Assembly: GCA_045561735.1 (NCBI GenBank)
Contig: JBJKXC010000023.1
Span: 1-29,054 of the forward strand
Direction of reading: 5' to 3'
Length of the DNA stretch: 29,054 nt
Source: UBA3537 sp045561735
GTDB taxonomy: Bacteria; Bacteroidota; Bacteroidia; Flavobacteriales; Flavobacteriaceae
Under the pieces are notes generated by a model. It saw only the letters and a list, made by a program, of their open reading frames with translations. It was not told the DNA's origin and did not search any database. The translations under genes were made by a program, and so were the position numbers. Below are positions 1 through 8,415 of the stretch, one piece after another (the first letter of the stretch is position 1; the number at the start of each line of letters is the position of its first letter).

Positions 1-488
1 TGAATGGTTTGCATGTTGTGAAGCCGGTCTGCAATTTTTATGATTATCACACGGACATCGTCATTAAGCGTCAGCAGCATTTTCCTGAAATTTTCCGCTT
101 GCAAAGAAATATTTTTGTCTTTTTTTAGACTGGATATTTTTGTGAGTCCATTGACAATACGGGCCACTGTTTCACCAAAAAGTTGTTCAATATCGTTGAT
201 TGTATAATCTGGTGAGTCTTCCACAACGTCGTGAAGTAGAGCGGAGGCAATAGAGGTGGCGTCCAGACCAATTTTTGCTGCTACGATCTTGGCCACAGCA
301 ATAGGGTGAAAAACATAGGCTTCGCCAGATTTACGGCGTTGATTTTTGTGGCCATCGACGGCTATATCAAATGCTTTGCGAATTAATTTTTTATCGGCAG
401 CAGTGAGGCGTCTGTAGCTGATGCTAAGCAGTTCTTTATATTCCTTAGCAATATTGGCATTTTCCTTTTTGATGTCATCGGGCGTCAT
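1..488 (-). CDS. RelA/SpoT family (p)ppGpp synthetase/hydrolase, N-terminal part (partial)
   Basis: This is the first 162 codons of a Rel/SpoT homologue; the rest lies beyond the left edge. Rel/SpoT enzymes make and degrade the stringent-response alarmone (p)ppGpp in the cytoplasm. The visible part is the HD hydrolase domain: H61 in FHPIAVA, the LLHDVVED signature (H86, D87, E90, D91) and the later IADRLHNM stretch with D154. These metal and substrate residues are intact, so the hydrolase half looks functional; the synthetase, TGS and ACT parts are not in view. The ATG at 488 gives the normal family N-terminus. A TAGTTTTA box (493-500) lies 4 nt upstream. I do not assign relA or spoT, because Bacteroidota long homologues are usually bifunctional. 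Confidence 0.93.
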   Translation of the reverse strand, partial: MTPDDIKKENANIAKEYKELLSISYRRLTAADKKLIRKAFDIAVDGHKNQRRKSGEAYVFHPIAVAKIVAAKIGLDATSIASALLHDVVEDSPDYTINDIEQLFGETVARIVNGLTKISSLKKDKNISLQAENFRKMLLTLNDDVRVIIIKIADRLHNMQTI

Positions 489-492
489 ACCC

Positions 493-500
493 TAAAACTA
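493..500 (-). promoter_or_regulatory. -7-like box of the RelA/SpoT gene
   Basis: On the minus strand this reads TAGTTTTA, one mismatch from the Bacteroidota TAnnTTTG box. Only 4 nt separate it from the ATG at 488, so transcription would begin at or next to the start codon. No convincing -33 TTG was seen. Confidence 0.35.
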
Positions 501-566
501 AAACAAACATTTGTAACAAGCAACCATGCTACAGAATTTTTACAAAATTGTTTTAAAGCGTGTTAA

Positions 567-1364
567 TTAGAGAAGAAATTTGCGTTGGCGTTTGGCCTCA
601 AAAAGTAAAATTCCTGCTGCGACGGAAACATTCATAGAGTCTAAATCTCCCAACATTGGAATTTGAATTTTTTTATCTGCAGCGCTACGCCAGATTTCCG
701 ACAATCCAGTACTTTCTGGTCCAACCACTAGGGCAGAAGCACCACCAAAATCGATATCAATGTAGGGCATGGATTTTTGAAGTACTGCGCTATAGATTGG
801 AATACTTCTTTCGTTTAAAAAGCCAATGGTTTCTTCAGAACTTGCTACAGCTATGGGCACTGTAAATAGCCCGCCTACACTGGAACGGATCACATTAGGA
901 TTGTAGAGATCTGTTCTCGGATTGGCAATAATGACAGCATCCACATGAGCAGCATCTGCAGTTCTTAATAATGCGCCAATGTTTCCAGGTTTTTCAGGAG
1001 CTTCAGCAACTAAAATTAAGGGATTAGATCCTAATTTCAAATCTTCAAGTGTATGTGATTTGCTTTCCGCGATGGCGACAACTCCTTCAGTACTACCACG
1101 ATAGGCTATTTTGTTGTAAACCTTAGAGGTTATTTGAATGATCTCGGTTTCTTTCGTTTTGTAAGCATCGATTCGACTTTCATCAAATAAATTAGGTTCA
1201 AATAATAGTGATTTAATAACGTACCCTCCTTTGATTGCCAAACCTAACTCCCGCTGACCTTCAATAACAAAAACCCCTTCAATATTGCGCTGTTTAGGCT
1301 TGTCTTTTAACAGCAAAATACGTTTAATAATGGGGTTTTGTAAGCTGGTTATTTCTTTAAACAT
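567..1364 (-). CDS. TrmH/SpoU-family RNA 2'-O-ribose methyltransferase
   Basis: A 265-residue SPOUT-class methyltransferase that uses SAM to methylate a ribose 2'-OH in rRNA or tRNA. All three family motifs are visible: motif 1 PGNIGALLRTADA, motif 2 LVVGPESTGLS, and motif 3 IQIPMLGDLDSMNVSVAA, whose NVSVAA end helps form the SAM-binding knot. The N-terminal 100 residues look like the small substrate-binding domain seen in TrmH/RlmB-type proteins. Length is normal. The target nucleotide cannot be told from sequence, so no symbol is given. The gene ends 78 bp before the RelA/SpoT start and has its own consensus promoter box 4 nt before the ATG. Confidence 0.92.
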   Translation of the reverse strand: MFKEITSLQNPIIKRILLLKDKPKQRNIEGVFVIEGQRELGLAIKGGYVIKSLLFEPNLFDESRIDAYKTKETEIIQITSKVYNKIAYRGSTEGVVAIAESKSHTLEDLKLGSNPLILVAEAPEKPGNIGALLRTADAAHVDAVIIANPRTDLYNPNVIRSSVGGLFTVPIAVASSEETIGFLNERSIPIYSAVLQKSMPYIDIDFGGASALVVGPESTGLSEIWRSAADKKIQIPMLGDLDSMNVSVAAGILLFEAKRQRKFLL

Positions 1365-1368
1365 AAAA

Positions 1369-1376
1369 CAAAAGTA
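1369..1376 (-). promoter_or_regulatory. Consensus -7 box for the TrmH-family gene
   Basis: The minus strand reads TACTTTTG, a full match to TAnnTTTG. Four nucleotides (TTTT) separate it from the ATG at 1364. A TTG on the same strand (complement of 1401-1403) could be the -33 element, although the 24-nt spacer is longer than usual. The mRNA would be leaderless or nearly so. Confidence 0.55.
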
Positions 1377-1433
1377 AGTTTATTTAGCGCCAGAAAAACA
1401 CAATTCTTTTTGAATCTTCTAAATGTATTGATT

Positions 1434-2732
1434 TTAAGGCGTTTTATATTTTTCTGAATACCGCTTCCAAAGTTTAGTTTGATGGCTTTCCAAGCTGATG
1501 TTCCGACCGTCTATGAAGGCTCTTGTTAAATTATTGCTGCGCATGTCTAAAGCGTCACCCATACTTATAAATAGGGTTGCACTTTTACCAGCTTCTAAGC
1601 TGCCATATTGCTTCTCTATGCCTAAAATTTTAGCGGCATTCAATGTGATCAACTGCAAGGCTTGTGCTTTGCTCAAACCATAGCCAACGGTTGTACCTGC
1701 ATAAAAAGGAAGGTTTCTGGAGTTCATACGCTCCATATCACCACTGGCTTCTAGTGCCACAGTTAAACCAGCATCAATCAATAGTTTTGCTAGTTTGTAG
1801 GGCAAATCATAGTCTTCATCCGATTTATTGGGACGTAAATGCACGCGCTGCAAAAGAATAGAAATATTATTTTCTTTTAAAAATCCTGTCACTTTATAGG
1901 CTTCGTAAGCGCCAACGATTGTGAGGGCTTTCACTCCTTGTGTTTTTGCAAAACTGACCGCATCTACAATTCCTTTTTCATCGTTTACATGTATGAATAA
2001 CTTGGTGGTTCCTGAAAACAATCCATTGAGTGCTTCATAAGGCAAATGCACCCCTTTTTTCCCCAATGTATTATGTGCTTTTGCATTTTTAAAATAAGTC
2101 TCAATTTTTGCAACCTCTTTGTTGTAGTCATCATTTATTTTTAAACCTGGATATTCATCTCTGTGTTGATGTCCATAAGCAAAAATTTTAGGCCAATTCA
2201 TATGCATACCACCATCGGTTTTGATAACGGCGTCTTCCCAATTCCATGCATCAAACTGAACCACTGAGGATTTTCCTGATAAAATACCTCCTCTAGGTGT
2301 AATTTGACCAATTAAAACCCCATTGGGACGCATGCTTTCTACCACTCTTGATTCTGTATTGTAGGCTATTAAACTCCTAATGTGAGGATTCCATATGCCA
2401 ATCTCAGAAACATCATCTGAGGCTCTTACGGCATCAATTTCAACCAACCCTAAGGTTGAATTTGGAATGATAAAACCTGGGTATACGTTTTGACCTTTTG
2501 CATCAATTATTTCTATTCCAGAGTGGTCTAGGGAGGCTTTCATGGCGCCTACATATTCAATAATTCCGTTTTCGAAAATGATCAAACTATTTTCAATGAC
2601 TGCTCCGTTACCAAGGTGTGCTTTGGCACCATTAATAGCGATTCGGCCTTGTTGTGCTGGTGCAGGGGTTTGTTGTGCATATAGCATGCATGCACTTAAA
2701 AGTATTGTGACGTTTATTGTTAATGTTTTCAT
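1434..2732 (-). CDS. Exported amidohydrolase-like protein, metal site apparently degenerate
   Basis: A 432-residue protein with a cleavable signal peptide (cut probably near the AYAQQ region, about residue 19), so probably periplasmic. The fold is that of the imidazolonepropionase-like amidohydrolases: an N-terminal beta segment (INGAKAHLGNGAVIENS), the VYPGF strand end, and a C-terminal GYGLSKAQALQLITLNAAKILGIE helix followed by GSLEAGKSATLFI. The HxH pair that normally follows PGFID is absent: the protein reads YPGFIIPNSTLG. Its start is 9 nt after the stop of the double-domain amidohydrolase, so the two are probably co-transcribed. It resembles the N-terminal half of that neighbour, which also lacks HxH. 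A non-catalytic or structural partner role is an inference. Confidence 0.85.
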   Translation of the reverse strand: MKTLTINVTILLSACMLYAQQTPAPAQQGRIAINGAKAHLGNGAVIENSLIIFENGIIEYVGAMKASLDHSGIEIIDAKGQNVYPGFIIPNSTLGLVEIDAVRASDDVSEIGIWNPHIRSLIAYNTESRVVESMRPNGVLIGQITPRGGILSGKSSVVQFDAWNWEDAVIKTDGGMHMNWPKIFAYGHQHRDEYPGLKINDDYNKEVAKIETYFKNAKAHNTLGKKGVHLPYEALNGLFSGTTKLFIHVNDEKGIVDAVSFAKTQGVKALTIVGAYEAYKVTGFLKENNISILLQRVHLRPNKSDEDYDLPYKLAKLLIDAGLTVALEASGDMERMNSRNLPFYAGTTVGYGLSKAQALQLITLNAAKILGIEKQYGSLEAGKSATLFISMGDALDMRSNNLTRAFIDGRNISLESHQTKLWKRYSEKYKTP

Positions 2733-2741
2733 GACTCAGTT

Positions 2742-5723
2742 TTAAATTTCGTTGTTATCTAAAGTATCACAATGCATGTCTTTCTTTTTTTTGACCATTA
2801 TAGGTTGGGTTTTCATGCCTTTGTTTTTAGCTTCTAGGAGCATCTGAATTAATGTATTGCGCTCTTTTTTTATGGCCGCTCTGTGTTGTTGGTCGCTTTC
2901 AATATCAAAATAAGTAGCCCCTTCAATCAATGTCTTTTCTGCTTTCGCATAAACTGATAGGGGGTGGTTGCTCCAAAGCACTAAATCGGCATCCTTTCCA
3001 ATTTTAATGCTTCCCACTTTGTCATCAATATGCAGAAGTTTTGCTGGATTTAGCGTCACCATTTTCCATGTATCTTCTTCTGAGGCACCTCCATATTTAA
3101 CCGCCTTTGCAGCTTCTTGATTTAAGCGTCTTGACATTTCAGCATCATCACTATTGATAGCGGTTAAAACCCCCGTATTATTTAGAATTGCAGCGTTGTA
3201 TGGTATGGCATCATTGACTTCGTATTTGTAAGCCCACCAATCGCTAAATGTTGAAGCCCCCGCACCATGTGCTTTCATCTTGTCTGCTAATTTATAGCCT
3301 TCCAATATGTGGGTAAATGTATTGATGTTGAAGTTGAATTTTTCAGCGACTTTCATCAGCATATTAATTTCACTTTGTATATATGAATGGCAACTTATAA
3401 AGCGTTCCTTGTTTAGAATTTCAGTTAAAACTTCCATTTCAGCGTCTATTCTGTAAGGCTTGCCGCTTTTCTTTTGCAAATCATAAGCTTTTGCCCTTGA
3501 AAAGTAGTCTATATACATTTGTTCGACCCCCATTCTTGTTTGGGGAAATCGACTGTAGCCACCCCAGTTGGACTGTTTGACATTTTCACCCAAAGCAAAT
3601 TTGATAAACTTCGGAGAATTTTCATAAATCAAATCCTCAGCAGCCATACCCCATTTAAGTTTGATGATGGCCGAACGCCCCCCAATTGGGTTGGCCGATC
3701 CATGTAAAATTTGAATGGTTGTTACCCCTCCTGATAAATTTCGATATATATCGACGTCATCTGCTTCAATAACATCCTCAATACTCACTTCTGCAGAAGA
3801 ATTTTGCCCTGCCTCATTGATGCTGGCAGCTGCAATGTGCGAGTGTTCATCTACAATACCCGAAGTCAAATGTTTTCCAGTCGCATCAATGATACGCGCT
3901 TTTTTTGAATTTAAATTTTGTCCAATAGCTGAAATTTTTCCGTGCTTCACCAGAACATCCGTATTTTTTAAGATACCTTGTGTTTCATTAGTCCAAACCG
4001 TCGCGTTTTTGAAAAGCAGGGTTTCAGCTTCGGGAAGTTTGAGATTTCCGTAGGCCCCATTGGGATAGGTGACTGCTAGCACCGTACGCTTCTTTTCGTT
4101 TGATTTAGAGTTATTCTCTGTTTTTTCAGCTTCCTCCGATCCTTTGTTTTCTCTTTTAATTATCAAAGTTTGCTTGCTTCCATCTCTAAGATGTAAAACG
4201 CCATTCAAATCAGAAGCATCGGCTGTAATTTTTGCATTGAATCTTAAAAATCTTTGATCTGTGGTATCGGCTGCAGTAAATAAAATTTGAACCCAGTCTT
4301 TGCTGTAGCTTAAAGTGCTGCTTCGTTTTGATTGCTGAGAACTAATTGTAGCTGAAGGCTTGTGTTTACCCCCGGTAATCTCCAATGTTAAAGAATCATT
4401 TTCAGCCATAAAATTATATGTACCTCTAATGTCTTTTTGTGTTAAATCTTCAAAAACATGACGCGACCCGCGAATCCAATGTTCTAAAACAGTGGCATTA
4501 GATTCGAAAAAATCTCCTGAAGTCATCATAAAATTCGCGAAACTTCCTTTTTCTAAGTTCCCAACTTTATCATTTTTTAATATTTGTGCAGGAACTGTTG
4601 TTAGGGCTTTTAAAGCTTCAGATTTACTCAAGCCATGTTCAATTGCACTTAAAATGTTTGTTTTAAAAGATTTGGGGGATTTTAAACCTTGCATGGTAAT
4701 AGCAAAGGGAACCTCATTATTTTCCAATGCACTCAAATTAGCCGGTCTTTGATTCCATTCTCGCATGCTTTCTAGTTCAAGTCTGTCTGCAAGAAAGGGA
4801 TCCTCAACGTCATAGGGTTTTGGAAAGTTTATGGGTATGATAAATGTCGCATTTGTATTTTTAACAGCTTCAATGCGTTCAAATTCATCACCACCGCCCA
4901 AAATGGTGTATTGAATGTCAAATTGATCACCCACTTTGTCTGCGCGAATGGCATTGGCACGGCTGCCCGCGGCGAATATTTGGGTTAAATTTGTGTTTTG
5001 ATTGAACGCTTCAAGGGTAAGATCAGTTGTTTTAATATTTCCTTTTTTATACCAATCCGCATCGTAATACAATTGTCTTAACAATGCCATTGAACCCATA
5101 ATAGAAGTTGGGTAAGCTTGTCTGGATTGTACGCTTCTGGATAAAGAAAGGTATTGTCCCGATTTATTTGATAGAATTCGCATGGTTTCGTCTCCATTGA
5201 GATCCAAGGCAATAAGTGCCCCAGTACCCCTTACAATACCATCCTCTTTATGGGTATTCACCAATCCAATCCCTTGCTCTAAAAGGGCTTTGGCCGTTTT
5301 TTCATCAAACTCAAAATCTGAGATGGCATTTTGTTCAGCACGAATATGATCATTCCAATAAAAGCCCGATCGGTTTGAATCGTATTGTGTAGAACGTCCA
5401 TAGCCAGGGGCAGGCTTTGGATCCCCGATTCCATAAGTTGAATACACGTCAATAAATGAAGGGTAAATATAATTTCCACTTCCGTTAATAACATAACTGT
5501 TTTTGGGTAAATTCACAGATTGGCCGCTTTCGACGACCAATCCATTTTGAATTAAAAGCGTTCCATTTTCAATCACATTATCATGATTGACGTAAATTTT
5601 AACATTGGTTATGGCGGTAAAGTTCTTGTAATTTGCTTTAACTCCATCATTTTTTGGGCGGTAGTCTTGTGCTACTGAAAAAAGAGCAAAACAAAGACTC
5701 AAAAAAGTAAGTTTTAATTTCAT
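2742..5723 (-). CDS. Exported double-domain amidohydrolase
   Basis: About 993 residues from the ATG at 5723, which gives a normal signal peptide (MKLKLTFLSLCFALFSVAQ); a further in-frame ATG at 5753 would put ten odd residues in front and lies upstream of a promoter-like box. Two amidohydrolase-like halves follow one another. The N-terminal half reads YPSFIDVYSTYG where the HxH metal pair should be and looks inactive. The C-terminal half keeps GIVDEHSHI (HxH at 627-629), further histidines in ISCHSYIQSE and FTHILEGYK, and the late Asp in AINSDDAEM (about residue 859), as expected for a working metal centre. The substrate is unknown; family members act on peptides, imidazolones and other cyclic amides. 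It precedes the single-domain homologue by 9 nt. Confidence 0.88.
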   Translation of the reverse strand: MKLKLTFLSLCFALFSVAQDYRPKNDGVKANYKNFTAITNVKIYVNHDNVIENGTLLIQNGLVVESGQSVNLPKNSYVINGSGNYIYPSFIDVYSTYGIGDPKPAPGYGRSTQYDSNRSGFYWNDHIRAEQNAISDFEFDEKTAKALLEQGIGLVNTHKEDGIVRGTGALIALDLNGDETMRILSNKSGQYLSLSRSVQSRQAYPTSIMGSMALLRQLYYDADWYKKGNIKTTDLTLEAFNQNTNLTQIFAAGSRANAIRADKVGDQFDIQYTILGGGDEFERIEAVKNTNATFIIPINFPKPYDVEDPFLADRLELESMREWNQRPANLSALENNEVPFAITMQGLKSPKSFKTNILSAIEHGLSKSEALKALTTVPAQILKNDKVGNLEKGSFANFMMTSGDFFESNATVLEHWIRGSRHVFEDLTQKDIRGTYNFMAENDSLTLEITGGKHKPSATISSQQSKRSSTLSYSKDWVQILFTAADTTDQRFLRFNAKITADASDLNGVLHLRDGSKQTLIIKRENKGSEEAEKTENNSKSNEKKRTVLAVTYPNGAYGNLKLPEAETLLFKNATVWTNETQGILKNTDVLVKHGKISAIGQNLNSKKARIIDATGKHLTSGIVDEHSHIAAASINEAGQNSSAEVSIEDVIEADDVDIYRNLSGGVTTIQILHGSANPIGGRSAIIKLKWGMAAEDLIYENSPKFIKFALGENVKQSNWGGYSRFPQTRMGVEQMYIDYFSRAKAYDLQKKSGKPYRIDAEMEVLTEILNKERFISCHSYIQSEINMLMKVAEKFNFNINTFTHILEGYKLADKMKAHGAGASTFSDWWAYKYEVNDAIPYNAAILNNTGVLTAINSDDAEMSRRLNQEAAKAVKYGGASEEDTWKMVTLNPAKLLHIDDKVGSIKIGKDADLVLWSNHPLSVYAKAEKTLIEGATYFDIESDQQHRAAIKKERNTLIQMLLEAKNKGMKTQPIMVKKKKDMHCDTLDNNEI

Positions 5724-5742
5724 TTTAATTTTTTTAGGAAGA

Positions 5743-5750
5743 TAAATATA
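5743..5750 (-). promoter_or_regulatory. -7-like box before the double amidohydrolase
   Basis: The minus strand reads TATATTTA, one mismatch from TAnnTTTG, 19 nt before the ATG at 5723. It would place the transcription start inside the upstream in-frame ATG candidate (5753), which supports 5723 as the true start. Confidence 0.3.
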
Positions 5751-5814
5751 CACATAAACTTTGATAGACTGCTAAACAACTGCTGAGGGTAGCTGATAAA
5801 GTTAAAATCAATTC

Positions 5815-6876
5815 TTAGTTCATATAATTCACAACAAGTTCCACCACTTGGTTGTAACTTTCAATTCCCTGAGTTTGTTGGTTGGCTTTTAGAAAACCGC
5901 CATAAACACGTTTAAAAATTGGCTCTAGAGGGTTTTCAAATTGCGCCCATTGTTTTTCACGGTTTCTAAAGTCTTTTGTAATTCCTGAATGTATATTATT
6001 GGTAAGCGCTTTAAAAGTTGTTTTGTCTCTCTTGTACAAATCCTTCAAACAATAGCGCAAGGCAAAAGTATAGGCCGCGTATCTAAAATAGGGGTCTTTG
6101 TGATTATAAGTCGCTAAAAAGGCTACAAAATTCGCTTCGCTTTCTGCGGCATAGCCCAATTGGTGTGCTTGCTCGTGCGCCAATGTTAGCGGCATGGAAT
6201 TTACAGGCGTTTTTGAATTGACATGCGCCTCGTTTGTAAACGGATTTAAATAGCCACTAAAACCCATATAGGCCAGTGGTAAACTATAAAGCGATTGCTT
6301 TTGACTCGGCGTTTCGTAGGCCAAAAAAGGGTAGGATATTGACAGAGCCATGTAACCTTGAGTTACTTTCTTGCTTATTTTTTTAAAATTATAGGGGATT
6401 TCAAACTGTTTTGAGGGGTCTTTTGAAATTTCTGAATGGAGCTCATTAGAACGCATAATCAGCTTTTGAGTTACTTCAATCAACGCTGTGGTTGTATATT
6501 CAGAATTTAGATTCAGGCGCTCCTCAATCGGCATCCTATAGTAGTTCAAGCCCCAAAGCAGGTGGAACATAAAATATATTGATGATGCGGCCACCATAAT
6601 CCTTATCAAATCGTCCTTTAAGCGTAGTTGTTTAAATCCTTTTTTGGTTAATTTATATAACCAACGAAGCATATAAATTAAAGCCATGCTATAAATAAGG
6701 TCTCCAACCGAAAAAGGCAGCCAACCAAAAACAAGACGGAATAGTTTCGATATAAACCGGTAGAGCAGATTGCTGTAGTAGGTTTCTACAATTTGAGGAT
6801 AATGCGTCAAAAGCTTGAGCATTAAAATTTGGGGAAAAATACTAAAGGCCAGAAGCCATCGAAGTGCTTTAGACAT
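5815..6876 (-). CDS. DUF3810 membrane protein with an HEXXH motif
   Basis: A 353-residue protein recognised as the DUF3810 family common in Bacteroidota. It has hydrophobic segments at about residues 5-22, 45-72 and 92-110, then a soluble domain. That domain carries HEQAH at 234-238 followed by ESEANF (E245, E247), the arrangement of a zinc metallopeptidase with a downstream glutamate ligand. No substrate is known to me and peptidase activity is an inference from the motif. Divergent from pepD; the 69-bp space between them holds promoter boxes for both genes. A TACATTTG box sits 4 nt before this ATG. Confidence 0.85.
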   Translation of the reverse strand: MSKALRWLLAFSIFPQILMLKLLTHYPQIVETYYSNLLYRFISKLFRLVFGWLPFSVGDLIYSMALIYMLRWLYKLTKKGFKQLRLKDDLIRIMVAASSIYFMFHLLWGLNYYRMPIEERLNLNSEYTTTALIEVTQKLIMRSNELHSEISKDPSKQFEIPYNFKKISKKVTQGYMALSISYPFLAYETPSQKQSLYSLPLAYMGFSGYLNPFTNEAHVNSKTPVNSMPLTLAHEQAHQLGYAAESEANFVAFLATYNHKDPYFRYAAYTFALRYCLKDLYKRDKTTFKALTNNIHSGITKDFRNREKQWAQFENPLEPIFKRVYGGFLKANQQTQGIESYNQVVELVVNYMN

Positions 6877-6880
6877 AGAT

Positions 6881-6888
6881 CAAATGTA
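6881..6888 (-). promoter_or_regulatory. Consensus -7 box for the DUF3810 gene
   Basis: The minus strand reads TACATTTG, a full TAnnTTTG match, with 4 nt (ATCT) before the ATG at 6876. No clear -33 TTG is visible. This is the same spacing as at the TrmH-family gene. Confidence 0.5.
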
Positions 6889-6919
6889 GGTAATTTAATT
6901 TTGTTTTAGAGGATATGTG

Positions 6920-6927
6920 TACCTTTG
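6920..6927 (+). promoter_or_regulatory. -7 box of pepD, with -33 TTG at 6901-6903
   Basis: TACCTTTG matches TAnnTTTG, and a TTG lies 16 nt upstream at 6901-6903. The in-frame TTG codon at 6925 falls inside this box, so it cannot be the translation start; the ATG at 6946 is chosen, giving a leader of roughly a dozen nucleotides. Confidence 0.6.
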
Positions 6928-6945
6928 CTAAGCCAAAAAAAGTTT

Positions 6946-8406
6946 ATGAATAAAGAAATCTTAAGTTTAGAGCCCCAAGCCATTTGGAAGCACTTCACCG
7001 CTTTAAATGCAGTCCCGCGTCCTTCAAAAAAAGAAGCGCGCGTCATTGCCTTTATGAAAGCATTTGGTGCAAGCTTGGATTTGGAAACTTATGAAGATGC
7101 CATTGGAAATGTCATCATTCGTAAACCTGCCACTCGAGGGATGGAGGACCGAAAAATAGTCATATTGCAATCACATTTAGACATGGTTCATCAAAAAAAT
7201 GCAGCTATAGAATTTGATTTTTTAACCCAGGGAATTGAAATGTATATTGAAGGCGATTGGGTCAAAGCCAAAGGAACCACTCTTGGCGCAGACAATGGCT
7301 TGGGTGTGGCAACTATTATGGCAATTTTAGAAAGTAAAGACCTTCCACATCCCGCATTGGAAGCTTTATTTACCATTGACGAAGAAACTGGAATGACTGG
7401 TGCCATGGGGCTTCAACCCGGTGTTTTAAAAGGAGATATTCTTTTAAATTTAGACACTGAGGAAGACGATGAAATTGGTGTTGGTTGTGCAGGCGGAGTC
7501 GATGTGACTGCATCACGTACTTATGCTGAAGAACCAACTGCTCAGGCGGTTGTTGGTTTTTTACTATCGGTAAAAGGCTTACAAGGTGGGCATTCTGGTA
7601 TGGACATTCACAAAGGCTTTGGAAATGCCAATAAACTGATAAGCAGATTACTATATGATGGATTCAATCTTTACGGATTGCGTGTTTCAAGAATGGACGG
7701 TGGAAGTCTTCGCAATGCAATCCCAAGAGAAAGTTCTGCAATTGTTGTAGTTGATGCCGTTCATAAGGCTGCTTTTGAAAACGCGACAGAAACTTTAATC
7801 GGTGCCATTGAAAAAGAATTCAAGGCCATTGAACCCGATCTCATCATCTCTCTAAATCCTTGTGATTTACCTGAAAAGGTGATGGAATTAGAAGTTCAAC
7901 AACCTTTAATTAAAGCCTTAAATGTTGCCCACAATGGCGTTTTTCGCATGAGTCCAGATATTAAAAATTTGGTAGAAACCTCTAACAATGTAGCACGCAT
8001 TCTTGTTGAAAAAGGCCAAATTCATATCGGCTGTTTAACGCGATCTTCTGTTGAAAGTTCCAAACAAGACTTAGCCCAAATCTTAAAAGCAACTTTTGAA
8101 TTGGCAGGGTGTTCAGTTGAATTTTCAGGCGCATACCCTGGCTGGACTCCAAATATGGAAGCGTCTATTTTGAAAGTATTGAACGGTTTATACAAACAGA
8201 TAAACAAATCAGAACCGCATGTTGCTGCTTGTCACGCAGGACTAGAATGTGGTATATTAGGAACTCATTATCCCGAAATAGAAATGATCAGTTTTGGACC
8301 TAATATCAAAGGGGCGCACTCCCCAGATGAAAGGGTGCAAATTTCTTCAGTTCAGAAATTTTGGGTGTTTACCAAAGCCATTCTAGCAGCCATTCCAAAA
8401 GCTTAA
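6946..8406 (+). CDS. pepD: Aminoacyl-histidine dipeptidase (peptidase D, M20 family)
   Basis: A 486-residue cytosolic metallodipeptidase that cleaves dipeptides with unprotected N-termini, such as carnosine-type Xaa-His. Visible M20 features: SHLDMVHQK (H77, catalytic D79), the bridging Asp in TTLGADNGLG (D116), DEETG (catalytic base E146 with E147), D170 in LLNLDTEED, and the C-terminal KGAHSPDERV that supplies the last metal His. The central GGHSGMDIH stretch belongs to the lid/dimerisation domain. Length is typical of PepD. It is monocistronic and converges on the cyclophilin-FKBP gene with only 9 nt between the stop codons, so any terminator must overlap the genes. Confidence 0.95.
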   Translation: MNKEILSLEPQAIWKHFTALNAVPRPSKKEARVIAFMKAFGASLDLETYEDAIGNVIIRKPATRGMEDRKIVILQSHLDMVHQKNAAIEFDFLTQGIEMYIEGDWVKAKGTTLGADNGLGVATIMAILESKDLPHPALEALFTIDEETGMTGAMGLQPGVLKGDILLNLDTEEDDEIGVGCAGGVDVTASRTYAEEPTAQAVVGFLLSVKGLQGGHSGMDIHKGFGNANKLISRLLYDGFNLYGLRVSRMDGGSLRNAIPRESSAIVVVDAVHKAAFENATETLIGAIEKEFKAIEPDLIISLNPCDLPEKVMELEVQQPLIKALNVAHNGVFRMSPDIKNLVETSNNVARILVEKGQIHIGCLTRSSVESSKQDLAQILKATFELAGCSVEFSGAYPGWTPNMEASILKVLNGLYKQINKSEPHVAACHAGLECGILGTHYPEIEMISFGPNIKGAHSPDERVQISSVQKFWVFTKAILAAIPKA

Positions 8407-8415
8407 ATTTATTTG

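Noticed and set aside
3715..4053. Open frame of 112 codons on the plus strand
   Set aside because: It lies wholly opposite the double amidohydrolase, whose own frame has clear domain motifs; the plus-strand translation has no recognisable features.
6925..6945. Upstream TTG start for pepD
   Set aside because: The TTG lies inside the TACCTTTG promoter box and would precede the expected transcription start; the ATG at 6946 gives the normal N-terminus.
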